Of a DNA stretch of 64,000 nt, positions 56,921 through 64,000 are shown piece by piece; the stretch's first letter is position 1, and each line of letters opens with the position of its first letter. This DNA is from Streptomyces sp. NBC_01717. Its GTDB lineage: Bacteria > Actinomycetota > Actinomycetes > Streptomycetales > Streptomycetaceae. Both the position numbers and the translations under genes were made by a program. The notes below the pieces were generated by a model. That model was given only the letters and a program-made list of their open reading frames with translations. It did no database searches and was not told the origin of the DNA. The stretch covers positions 3,906,001-3,970,000 of the forward strand of contig NZ_CP109178.1 of the NCBI RefSeq assembly GCF_036248255.1. The letters are read 5' to 3'.

Positions 56921-58321
56921 ATGCTGCTAACTCACGGGGGAGAACCCTTGCGCACCGCGGCTCCGGTGGTGCGCTGGACGGTGGAGCAGGTCCTGGCCCT
57001 GGCTCCTGACGAATCGTCACGCAGGGCCGGCGGCAGGCTCGGTTCGGCCGGTCCGTGGTCCGGCGCGGGCTGCAACGGATCGGGTGCGGTGTGGGGGCTG
57101 TGCAAGGGAAGCGGGAGCAAGCCGTACCGGACGGTGGTCGATACGACGGGCCCCGCGTACAAGTGCAGCTGCCCCAGCCGGAAGTTCCCGTGCAAGCACG
57201 CGCTGGGGCTGATGCTGCTCTGGGCTTCGGACGAGGCGGCGCTCGGACCGGCGGAGGTGCCGGACTGGGCCGGGGAGTGGCTGGACGGCCGTCGCAGACG
57301 GGCGGCGCAGAAGGCCGAGCCGGCCGGAGGCGGCGCGGTCGGCGCCGGTGCGGGCCCGGCCGACCCGGCGGCCGCGAGGCGGCGAGCCGAGCGCCGGGCC
57401 GAGCGGATCACCGGCGGCGCCCAGGAGTTGGAGCAGCGGCTGACGGATCTGCTGCGCGGAGGCCTGGCGGCGGCCGATCAGGCTGGGTACGGGCTGTGGG
57501 AGGAGACGGCGGCCCGCATGGTCGACGCCCAGGCGCCGGGACTGGCGGGCCGGGTAAGGGAGTTGGGGGCGATCCCGGCGTCCGGTCCCGGCTGGCCGGT
57601 GCGGCTGCTCGAGGAGTGTGCGCTGCTGCATCTGCTGGACACCGCATGGCTCGGCATCGACCGGCTGCCGGAGCCGCTGGCGGCGACGGTCCGCACGCGA
57701 GTGGGGCTGACGGCCTCCGCCGATGGCCCACCGGTCCGCGACCACTGGCTGGTCCTCGCCCAGTACGACACCCCGGACGGCAAGATCGTCACGCGCCGGA
57801 TCTGGCTGTACGGAAGGGACTCGGGCCGCACCGCACTGCTGCTGTCCTTCGGGGCGGCCGGACGCTCCCCGGGCCAGGCCCTGCCGGTGGGCGTCACCAT
57901 CGACGCCGAGCTCACGCCGTATCGAGGGGCCGGGCAGCTGAGGGCGGAGCTGGGAGGGCAGTTCGGTGCGCCGGTGCCGACCGGCACTCCCCCGCCGGGC
58001 TCCACGGCGACGGCCGCGGTCGCCGCTTACGGGCGTGCCCTGCGGGACGACCCCTGGCTGGAGTCCTGGCCGGTCACCCTGTGCGGGGTCATACCGGTGC
58101 CGTCGAGCGACGGCTGGCAACTGGTGGACGCGGCAGGCGATACGGCCCTGCCCGTCGCCCCCTCGGCGCTGTCCCGGCCAGGTCTGTGGAAGCTCGTGGC
58201 GATCTCCGGCGGCGCTCCGGTCACGGTCTTCGGCGAATGCGGCCACCGTGGCTTCGACCCGCTCGCGGCCTGGGCCGACAGTTCCGACGACGGTGCGGCC
58301 GAGACCGTGCCGCTCATCTGA
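56921..58321 (+). CDS. SWIM zinc-finger family protein
   Basis: 466 residues from the ATG 7 bases after the -10 box. The SWIM motif is Cys82-x-Cys84-x6-Cys91-x-His93 (KCSCPSRKFPCKHALGLML), preceded by a short strand-rich region. The rest, about 350 residues, is predicted alpha/beta with no known enzyme motif (HWLVLAQYDTPDGKIVTRRIWLYG). SWIM domains bind DNA or proteins; several act in recombination repair. It is followed after 17 bases by DUF5691. Confidence 0.88.
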   Translation: MLLTHGGEPLRTAAPVVRWTVEQVLALAPDESSRRAGGRLGSAGPWSGAGCNGSGAVWGLCKGSGSKPYRTVVDTTGPAYKCSCPSRKFPCKHALGLMLLWASDEAALGPAEVPDWAGEWLDGRRRRAAQKAEPAGGGAVGAGAGPADPAAARRRAERRAERITGGAQELEQRLTDLLRGGLAAADQAGYGLWEETAARMVDAQAPGLAGRVRELGAIPASGPGWPVRLLEECALLHLLDTAWLGIDRLPEPLAATVRTRVGLTASADGPPVRDHWLVLAQYDTPDGKIVTRRIWLYGRDSGRTALLLSFGAAGRSPGQALPVGVTIDAELTPYRGAGQLRAELGGQFGAPVPTGTPPPGSTATAAVAAYGRALRDDPWLESWPVTLCGVIPVPSSDGWQLVDAAGDTALPVAPSALSRPGLWKLVAISGGAPVTVFGECGHRGFDPLAAWADSSDDGAAETVPLI

Positions 58322-58338
58322 CCCCTGGAGGAGGACCG

Positions 58339-59937
58339 ATGCCCAGTACGACCACCGCATGGGAAGAGCTCGTCACATCGGCGCTGCTCGGCACCGACCG
58401 CCGACCGCTCGCGTCGGGAGCCGGGCCGGGGCCGATCGCGCTGCTGGATGCGGCGGCGCTGCACACGGTGCGACGCAGGGCCGGGCTGCGGCCCGCGGCT
58501 GCGGCCGCCCGGCCCGGGACGGCGCCCGCCGACCCGCGGCCGCCCCTGCCGCCCGCCGCGCGCCGAAGGCTCGCCCAACTGCTCGCCGACCGATCGGCGA
58601 GCAGCGGTGCGGGCGGCCGGCGCGGCGCGGCACCCGATCTCACGGAGTTGATCCCGCAGTGGCTGGCCGCCGCCGATCAGCGCGGTTTCCGGGCCCCGGC
58701 GTCGCTGCTGCCACCCCTGCTGGACGCGGCCCGGGCACGTACCGACCTGCGGCCGCAGGCTCTGGCGTTCGCCGGGCCGCGGGGGCTGTGGCTGGCCGGC
58801 CTGAACCCCGAGTGGAAGTTCGCGCTGCGCGGCTCGCCGGGAAGCTCGCTGCTGCCCGATGTGGCCGACGCCGATGCGGTGCGCCGGCTGTGGGAGGAGG
58901 GTCTGTTCGCCGAGCGCGTCGCCCTCCTCGGGGCCGTACGGGCGCACGATCCGGGTGGTGCGCTGACGCTGCTGACCAGCACGTGGCCGACGGAGCGCGC
59001 CGAGGACCGGCTGATGTTCCTGGACTCGTTGCGCGCCGGGCTGTCCGCAGCGGACGAACCCTTCCTGGAGCAGGCCCTCTCCGACCGCAGCCGCAATGTG
59101 CGCGCGACGGCCGCCGAGTTGCTGTCCGCACTGCCGGAGTCGGCGCTGGCCGGACGGATGGCGGCCCGCGCGTCGTCGTGCGTGAACCCTGACCTGACAG
59201 CGGGCGCCGCGACCGTCGCCGTGGAGGCGCCGCACGAATGCGACGCCGCGATGCAGCGCGACGGCGTGGTGTCGGTGCCACCGTCCGGACGGGGCGAACG
59301 ATCGTGGTGGCTCGGCCAGTTGGTGGAGGCGACCCCGCTGTCCGTCTGGCCGGCGCGGTTCGGCGGGCGTACGGCGCAGGAGATCGTCGCCCTGCCCGTC
59401 GCCGACGGCTGGGGCGAGGAGCTGCACGCCGCCTGGTGCCGGGCGGCGGTGCGGCAGCGCGACCCGCAGTGGGCGCGCGCGCTGCTCGGCGCCCCTTCGC
59501 TCCCCCCGTCGAACGGGCCCGGCACGGCGTCGCTCGCCGAGCGGTCGAAGCTTCTCGCCACGCTGCCCGGCGCGGAACGGGCCGCGTGGGTGGCCGATTT
59601 CGTCGCCGCGCACGGTCTGTCGGAGGCGTTCCAGCTCCTGGGCGTCTGCCCGGTCCCCTGGGCGGAGCCGCTCGGCAGATCGGTCGTCGACGCGCTCGAC
59701 ATCGCCCGCGAAGCCGGTAGTTACCCATGGAGCTTCAGCGGCGTCATGGGGCTGGCCGAGCGCTGCCTGAATCCGGCGGAGGCGGACCGCCTGGAGGTCC
59801 TCACGACCACCCCGGACGAGCCGGAAAACGCGTCACCGGGCGCGGCCGGCTACTGGTCGGAGGCGTTCCGGCGCCTGGTCTCCACGCTGCGGCTGCGCGC
59901 GGCGATGGATGCGGAGCTGGGGGCGGAGACCGCGTAG
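58339..59937 (+). CDS. DUF5691 protein, HEAT-like
   Basis: 532 residues with GGAGGAGG upstream. The N-terminus (TTAWEELVTSALLGTDRR) is the family's usual opening. Repeating helical pairs such as FLEQALSDRSRNVRATAAELLSALPES and LAERSKLLATLPGAERAAWVADFVAAHG suggest a HEAT-type scaffold. There is no catalytic motif. It is co-transcribed with the SWIM gene and found with SWIM, MoxR, DUF5682 and VWA genes in many bacteria (from memory of such neighbourhoods). Role unknown. Confidence 0.85.
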   Translation: MPSTTTAWEELVTSALLGTDRRPLASGAGPGPIALLDAAALHTVRRRAGLRPAAAAARPGTAPADPRPPLPPAARRRLAQLLADRSASSGAGGRRGAAPDLTELIPQWLAAADQRGFRAPASLLPPLLDAARARTDLRPQALAFAGPRGLWLAGLNPEWKFALRGSPGSSLLPDVADADAVRRLWEEGLFAERVALLGAVRAHDPGGALTLLTSTWPTERAEDRLMFLDSLRAGLSAADEPFLEQALSDRSRNVRATAAELLSALPESALAGRMAARASSCVNPDLTAGAATVAVEAPHECDAAMQRDGVVSVPPSGRGERSWWLGQLVEATPLSVWPARFGGRTAQEIVALPVADGWGEELHAAWCRAAVRQRDPQWARALLGAPSLPPSNGPGTASLAERSKLLATLPGAERAAWVADFVAAHGLSEAFQLLGVCPVPWAEPLGRSVVDALDIAREAGSYPWSFSGVMGLAERCLNPAEADRLEVLTTTPDEPENASPGAAGYWSEAFRRLVSTLRLRAAMDAELGAETA

Positions 59938-60103
59938 GCGGGCCTCGGGGGCTGGTGCGGCCGGAAGGGCGGGGGTTTGCGCGGGCCCTGGATTCCTCCC
60001 CAGCCCACAGGGCCGCCGGACCGCGTGCCGCGGGAGACGCGACAGGCGGGCCGGGGCGGGCGTCGACCCGGCTGGGGCGGGCCTGGGCCGCCCTCGGCCG
60101 GGG

Positions 60104-60517
60104 TCAGGCTTCTGCGGGCTGGCGGACGTTCGCATTCACCCAGTCGACGATCGACGCCGTCGTCGCTCCCGGGGTGAAGATCGCCGCGACGCCCTGTTCC
60201 TTCAGCGGCGCGATGTCCGCCTCCGGAATGATGCCGCCGCCGAACACCTTGATGTCCTCCGCGTCGCGCTCCTTGAGCAGCTCGATCACCTTGGCGAAGA
60301 GCGTGTTGTGCGCGCCGGAGAGGATCGAGAGGCCGATCGCGTCGGCGTCCTCCTGGATCGCGGTGTCCACGATCTGCTCGGGCGTCTGGTGGAGCCCGGT
60401 GTAGATGACCTCCATACCGGCGTCGCGCAGTGCCCGCGCGATCACCTTGGCGCCGCGGTCATGGCCGTCGAGGCCCGGCTTGGCCACCACCACACGGATC
60501 GGACCGGTCACACCCAT
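60104..60517 (-). CDS. icmB: Cobalamin-binding small subunit of isobutyryl-CoA mutase
   Basis: 137 residues with GGAGG upstream. A stand-alone B12-binding domain with the base-off motif LDGHDRG (Asp17-x-His19-x2-Gly22), [10 protein letters not shown] and [10 protein letters not shown]. Size and motif match S. cinnamonensis IcmB (about 136 residues), which joins IcmA to interconvert isobutyryl- and n-butyryl-CoA. No icmA gene is near; the two are unlinked in other streptomycetes too. It could also serve another acyl-CoA mutase. Confidence 0.88.
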   Translation of the reverse strand: MGVTGPIRVVVAKPGLDGHDRGAKVIARALRDAGMEVIYTGLHQTPEQIVDTAIQEDADAIGLSILSGAHNTLFAKVIELLKERDAEDIKVFGGGIIPEADIAPLKEQGVAAIFTPGATTASIVDWVNANVRQPAEA

Positions 60518-60860
60518 CACTGCCTCCACATGCGTCTCCCGTGCCTGAAAGGGCCAGGGATGTGAACGAACGTTATCGACAGCATCCCGCAACCCGCCGT
60601 TTCGCGGTGGACCGGGAGGGGGAAATCACATCTGGGACATGTTCGCCAGGCTCCGTTCCCGCATCACGCGACACCCGCCGCGCGGGACGGACGCCAGGGG
60701 AGCCGCTACGAGGCCGCCGTACCACCGCGCCGCCAGCCGCACGGCACGGCGGTACGGCACCAGGGGCCCGACCAGCCCCCGTTCACACCTCTGCCACGGC
60801 GCCCATGAGGGCATACGGGGACCGGAGCCGCCTCCCCGTGCGCCGAGCAGGAGGTCGGCC
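60518..60860. other. Intergenic region between icmB and the lipase-like gene
   Basis: 343 bp. The icmB promoter should lie in 60530-60600, an A/T-richer patch with GATAAC on the minus strand. The part nearer the lipase start contains a minus-strand frame (about 60626-60871) with gene-like third-position GC but no recognisable product. The lipase SD (AGGAGG) is at 60849-60854. Confidence 0.45.
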
Positions 60861-61742
60861 ATGAGGGTCATGAAGGTCCTGCCTTTCCTTCCAACGATGC
60901 TGCGCGAGCCCTGCCTGCGACGCACCTGGCTGTCATCGGCGCTGCTGAGGGCCACCGCACTGGAGCTGATCGTGCTCGCCGGGCATGTCCTCCTCTACCC
61001 CGCGGGCATCACCAGCGAGCGACGGGACCCCGCGCGCCCGTCCGAGCCGCCCCTCGAGCCGTCCACCGCACCGGCCGGTACCCCGGCCCTTCCCGTCGAG
61101 ACCCCCGACCGGCCGCCCGTCGTCCTGCTCCACGGGTTCATCGACAACCGCTCCGTCTTCGTCCTGCTGCGCCGCTCCCTCACCCGGCACGGCTGGCACC
61201 ATCTGGAGTCCCTCAACTACTCGCCGCTGACCTGCGACATCCGTACGGCCGCCGAACTGCTCGGCCGGCACGTCGAGGAGATCTGCGGCCGCACCGGGCA
61301 CCATGAGGTCGACATCGTCGGGCACAGCCTCGGTGGCCTGATAGCCCGCTATTACGTGCAGCGACTCGGCGGTGACCGACGGGTCCGCACCCTGGTCACT
61401 CTCGGCACCCCGCACGGCGGCACGGCCGTCGCCCCGATGGCCAGTGCGCATCCGATCGTGCGCCAGATGCGCAGCGGTTCCGCCCCGATCGAGGAACTGC
61501 GCCGGCCCGCGCCCGGCTGCCGGACCCGGTTCGTGAGTTTCTGGAGCGAGCTGGACCAAGTGATCGTCCCGGCCGAGGCGGCCTGCATCGACCATCCGGA
61601 CCTCGATGCCCAGAACGTACGCGTCAGCGGGATCGGCCATCTCGCGCTGCCGGTCCACCCGGCGGTCGCCGCCGGGATCCGCCAGGCGCTCGAGTCCCCG
61701 GAAGCGGCCCCCGGACTCGCGGGTACCGCGTCGGTGGCCTGA
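60861..61742 (+). CDS. Lipase-like alpha/beta hydrolase
   Basis: 293 residues from the ATG with a perfect AGGAGG SD; a longer frame adds 74 unlikely Arg-rich residues. An N-terminal hydrophobic segment (ALLRATALELIVLAGHVLLYPAG) may anchor or export it. HGFIDNRSVF gives the oxyanion strand, GHSLGG has the nucleophile Ser156, WSELDQVIVP the Asp and GIGHLALPVHP the His. It resembles extracellular triacylglycerol lipases/EstA-like esterases. Substrate unknown. Confidence 0.85.
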   Translation: MRVMKVLPFLPTMLREPCLRRTWLSSALLRATALELIVLAGHVLLYPAGITSERRDPARPSEPPLEPSTAPAGTPALPVETPDRPPVVLLHGFIDNRSVFVLLRRSLTRHGWHHLESLNYSPLTCDIRTAAELLGRHVEEICGRTGHHEVDIVGHSLGGLIARYYVQRLGGDRRVRTLVTLGTPHGGTAVAPMASAHPIVRQMRSGSAPIEELRRPAPGCRTRFVSFWSELDQVIVPAEAACIDHPDLDAQNVRVSGIGHLALPVHPAVAAGIRQALESPEAAPGLAGTASVA

Positions 61743-61927
61743 GAAAGACGGGAATCCTCGCCACGCAAGGCCGCCACGCCGCGATGAGGGTCGCCCACCC
61801 GCGCTCCGGGCCGCCGGGACAGGCCCACAAATAGAACGCGTTTCGAACATAGAGCCAAAGCTCTGTGCACAGTCCGTCGAAAGACGGCCGATTGCCCGTT
61901 TCCTGAGCGGCCGGAACCTGGCGAAGA

Positions 61928-61957
61928 TTGTCGGCGTCGCATACCGGCGGGTACAGT
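61928..61957 (+). promoter_or_regulatory. Promoter of the M23 peptidase gene
   Basis: TTGTCG (61928-61933), 18-bp spacer, TACAGT (61952-61957). The start would be near 61964, giving a leader of about 70 nt with GAGAGAGAAG as SD. A GGAAC at 61914-61918 could be part of an overlapping envelope-stress (sigma-E type) promoter, but the -10 match is weak. Confidence 0.55.
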
Positions 61958-62032
61958 CGCGGCCACTGCTTTCCCCTGGATCCCCCACCGGACCCAGACC
62001 CAGGTCCTGCTGCCGAGGCGAGAGAGAAGTTG

Positions 62033-63553
62033 GTGAACGACCAGCACCCCCACGCCGGGTATGTCGGTTACGACAGCCACTCCACGGGCAGCTTCGACAA
62101 CGACCCGCTCTTCGGCTCCCTCCCGGGCAGCTACGACGGCACGTACGACACCACCGGCTACAACGGTTACGACGGCGGTTACGACACCGGACAGGCCGGA
62201 TACAGCGGCCAGTACGACTCAAGTCAGTGGGACGCCGGCGCGCATCAGACCGCCGCGTACGACCCCTATGCCGCGTACGGGACCCAGCAGCCGCAGCAGT
62301 ACGCCACCACCGCTACCTGGATGCCGGATGCCGGCGGCATTCCCGCACAGGGCGGCGCCCCGGATTCTTCGGGCCAGTGGGACACCAACGGCTGGTATCA
62401 GGACGGCCAGTGGGCGACAGCCGGGACGGCCGCCTACGACACCGGCGCATACGACGCCACCGCCTGGAACACCGGCGCCACGCCCGAACACGATCAGCAA
62501 ACCGCGCAAACTGCCCATACCACGCAGGAGTCGTACGAACCCGAACAAACTGCCCATGGCGCCCAGGAGTCCTACGAGGCGCATGAGGCGTACGAGTCGT
62601 ACGCGGACCAGGGTTCCTACGATCCGTACGAGCCCTACCGCACCGCCGAGTTCAGCCTGCCCGAAACGGACCTGACCGGCGACACCGACAACATCGACGA
62701 CAGCGACGGTGGCCGCGACGACAGCGACGACCTCGACACGGACCGCGCGGCGGGCCGCAGCGACGGCGACGTCCCCCGTCCCGTAAGCCGCCCCAGCACC
62801 CGTGGCGGCAGCCGCAGTCGGCGTCGCACCCCCGCGAAGCGTTCCGCGCTCCTCACCGTCGCCGTTCCCTCCGCCTGCGTGATGAGCGTCGCCGGTATCG
62901 CCGCCGCCTCCGTCGGCGGGCTCGGCAGCGGCGAGGAGAAGGACGACACCATGTCGATGGCGGCCGCCGACCCCGGCACCGTCAAGCCGGTCGCCGCGAA
63001 CAACAAGCTGGACACCCAGCTCGCCAACCTCAGCGCCGACGCGGAGAACTTCGCCGACCGCGCCAGCCGTACCCAGGAGCGCATCGACCTGAAGGAGCGG
63101 CAGGCGGCCGAGAAGAAGAAGCGCGAGGAAGAGGCCGCGCGCAAGGAGGCTCTGCGGCCCAAGTTCCTCCTGCCGGTCGCGCAGCACGGCCTCAGCGCCT
63201 ACTTCGGCCAGGCAGGCGTCAACTGGATGTCCGTGCACACGGGCATCGACTTCCCCGTCTCCTACGGCACTCCGGTGATGGCCGCGACGGACGGCACCGT
63301 ACGCACCCAGTGGAACAGCGCCTACGGGAACATGGCCATCGTCACCACGGCCGACGGCACCGAGACCTGGTACTGCCACCTCAGCAGCACCAAGATCCGC
63401 TCGGGCCCGGTCAAGGCCGGTGACGTCATCGCGTACTCCGGGAACTCCGGGAACTCCACGGGCCCGCACCTGCACTTCGAGGTCCGGCCCGGTGGCGGCG
63501 CGGCCATAGACCCGCTGCCCTGGCTCCGCAGCCACGGCCTCGACCCGACCTGA
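62033..63553 (+). CDS. Membrane-anchored M23 metallopeptidase with Tyr/Asp-rich cytoplasmic region
   Basis: 506 residues from a GTG (a TTG just before is the alternative). Residues 1-215 are a low-complexity Tyr/Asp/Gly/Gln-rich segment, then acidic and basic stretches, a membrane helix near 281-305 (ALLTVAVPSACVMSVAGIAAASVGGLG), a helical coiled-coil segment with KEEEAARKE-like charges (about 322-375), and a LytM domain with His402, Asp406 and HLHFE (479-483) as zinc ligands and catalytic His. It would cleave peptidoglycan peptides outside the membrane. Confidence 0.9.
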   Translation: MNDQHPHAGYVGYDSHSTGSFDNDPLFGSLPGSYDGTYDTTGYNGYDGGYDTGQAGYSGQYDSSQWDAGAHQTAAYDPYAAYGTQQPQQYATTATWMPDAGGIPAQGGAPDSSGQWDTNGWYQDGQWATAGTAAYDTGAYDATAWNTGATPEHDQQTAQTAHTTQESYEPEQTAHGAQESYEAHEAYESYADQGSYDPYEPYRTAEFSLPETDLTGDTDNIDDSDGGRDDSDDLDTDRAAGRSDGDVPRPVSRPSTRGGSRSRRRTPAKRSALLTVAVPSACVMSVAGIAAASVGGLGSGEEKDDTMSMAAADPGTVKPVAANNKLDTQLANLSADAENFADRASRTQERIDLKERQAAEKKKREEEAARKEALRPKFLLPVAQHGLSAYFGQAGVNWMSVHTGIDFPVSYGTPVMAATDGTVRTQWNSAYGNMAIVTTADGTETWYCHLSSTKIRSGPVKAGDVIAYSGNSGNSTGPHLHFEVRPGGGAAIDPLPWLRSHGLDPT

Positions 63554-63611
63554 GCAGCCGCAACGATCCACGGCCAGAGGTGGCAGGCGCCCGCCCGGTG
63601 ACAGGCACCCT

Positions 63612-63638
63612 GGTGGCAGGCACCCCGCGCCCGCCACC
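63612..63638. terminator. Weak hairpin between convergent genes
   Basis: GGTGGC (63612-63617) and GCCACC (63633-63638) with extra G/C pairs inside, in the 112-bp gap between the M23 and helicase genes. Several near-copies of GGCAGGCRCC surround it. Confidence 0.4.
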
Positions 63639-63665
63639 ACCGCCGTCAGTGCCCCCGGGGTGTTC

Positions 63666-64000
63666 CTAGAGCTTCTCCACCGGCGCGTACCGCAGCAGCA
63701 GCTTCTTCGGCCGTTCGTCCCCGAAGTCGACCGTCGCCTTCGCCTGGTCGCCGATCCCCTCGACCGCCGTCACCGTGCCGAGCCCGAACTGGTCGTGCGT
63801 GACCCGGTCCCCGACCACCAGCGTGATCGTCGGCTTGTCCGAGGTGCGCCGGGTCGCGAAACCCGAGGGGCCCGAGCGCGAGCGCGACGAGGACAGCGAC
63901 GACGTGATCCCCGACGTCGGTCCGGCCGGGGCCGCCATCGGCCCGGTCCGCTTCCACTGCAGATGCTGGTCCGGAATCTCCTCGAGGAACCGCGACGGCG
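63666..64000 (-). CDS. pcrA: C-terminus of UvrD/PcrA-type DNA helicase (5' part outside window)
   Basis: Only the last roughly 110 residues are visible and the frame is open to the right edge. PSRFLEEIPDQHLQWKRTGP is the typical end of the helicase core (the FL.EIP motif), followed by a Ser/Arg-rich linker and a C-terminal domain (LVVGDRVTHDQFGLGTVTAVEGIGDQAKATVDFGDERPKKLLLRYAPVEKL) characteristic of actinobacterial PcrA/UvrD1, a Tudor-like fold that binds RNA polymerase in other bacteria. The helicase acts in excision repair and replication conflict resolution. Confidence 0.9.
   Translation of the reverse strand, partial: PSRFLEEIPDQHLQWKRTGPMAAPAGPTSGITSSLSSSRSRSGPSGFATRRTSDKPTITLVVGDRVTHDQFGLGTVTAVEGIGDQAKATVDFGDERPKKLLLRYAPVEKL

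Noticed and set aside
60639..60860. A 74-residue N-terminal extension of the lipase-like protein
   Set aside because: The extension is Arg/Pro/His-rich with poor codon bias, and the internal ATG at 60861 has a perfect AGGAGG at proper spacing.
61743..62032. A ydaO (cyclic di-AMP) riboswitch before the M23 peptidase gene
   Set aside because: Such riboswitches often precede cell-wall hydrolase genes in Streptomyces, but I could not find the conserved core sequence in this 290-bp region.

Overview
The window is high-GC chromosomal DNA from a Streptomyces species. The signs are strong third-position GC bias, frequent GTG starts, TGATG/GTGA stop-start overlaps, many start codons 6-8 bases after a TANNNT -10 box, mycothiol-era actinobacterial families (DUF3017 beside folD, DUF6350 beside purN/purH, XRE-DUF2690), and proteins that match remembered S. 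coelicolor products almost word for word (SdhC, the TetR regulator, PurH). From memory, gene order resembles S. coelicolor from roughly SCO4797 (pcrA) to SCO486x (sdh and beyond), read backwards. This is core genome: I see no insertion sequence, prophage, CRISPR array, tRNA or rRNA.

Layout. 1-7 kb: the end of an L,D-transpeptidase, a sigma factor with a coupled membrane partner, two conserved unknowns, a GH20 hexosaminidase and an OHCU decarboxylase. 7.3-10.8 kb: the sdhCDAB operon, closed by a strong terminator. 11-15 kb: two regulator/target sets, MarR with a divergent MFS exporter, and a membrane protein/DCC-thioredoxin/TetR operon with two perfect 14-bp palindromes. 15-23 kb: envelope genes (an orphan solute-binding protein, a metallophosphoesterase, a D,D-carboxypeptidase, a YihY protein and a DprE1-DprE2 pair). 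23-30 kb: 2H RNA ligase, trpS, a sigma/membrane/secreted trio, rocD, and a YgiB/YgiC-like pair. 30-37 kb: MocR regulator with a divergent CMD protein and PEP-mutase homologue, a cobalamin radical SAM enzyme, mdh and an XRE-DUF2690 protein. 38-45 kb: DUF3017-folD, purH-purN and a DUF6350 membrane protein. 46-49 kb: a degenerate membrane-anchored sigma-like protein and sucCD. 49.5-52 kb: two secreted or surface proteins, one built of 11-residue repeats. 52-60 kb: a five-gene VWA/DUF5682/MoxR and SWIM/DUF5691 locus. 60-64 kb: icmB, a lipase-like hydrolase, an M23 peptidase and the end of pcrA/uvrD.

How the genes work together. Three TCA-cycle units (sdhCDAB, mdh, sucCD) sit within 42 kb as separate transcription units, alongside one-carbon and purine genes (folD, purN, purH). 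A second theme is envelope remodelling: L,D-transpeptidase, D,D-carboxypeptidase, M23 peptidase, hexosaminidase and DprE1/E2.

The most interesting part is 52-60 kb. Two divergent transcription units share an intergenic region in which a 12-bp inverted repeat forms the upstream halves of two back-to-back promoters. The rightward one matches the actinobacterial DNA-damage promoter (RecA-NDp, used by PafBC) exactly: TTGTCAGTG-N8-TACCGT. The leftward one differs at one base. This predicts damage-induced co-expression of a MoxR ATPase, a VWA protein, a TIKI/EreA-like DUF5682 protein, a SWIM zinc-finger protein and a HEAT-like DUF5691 protein.
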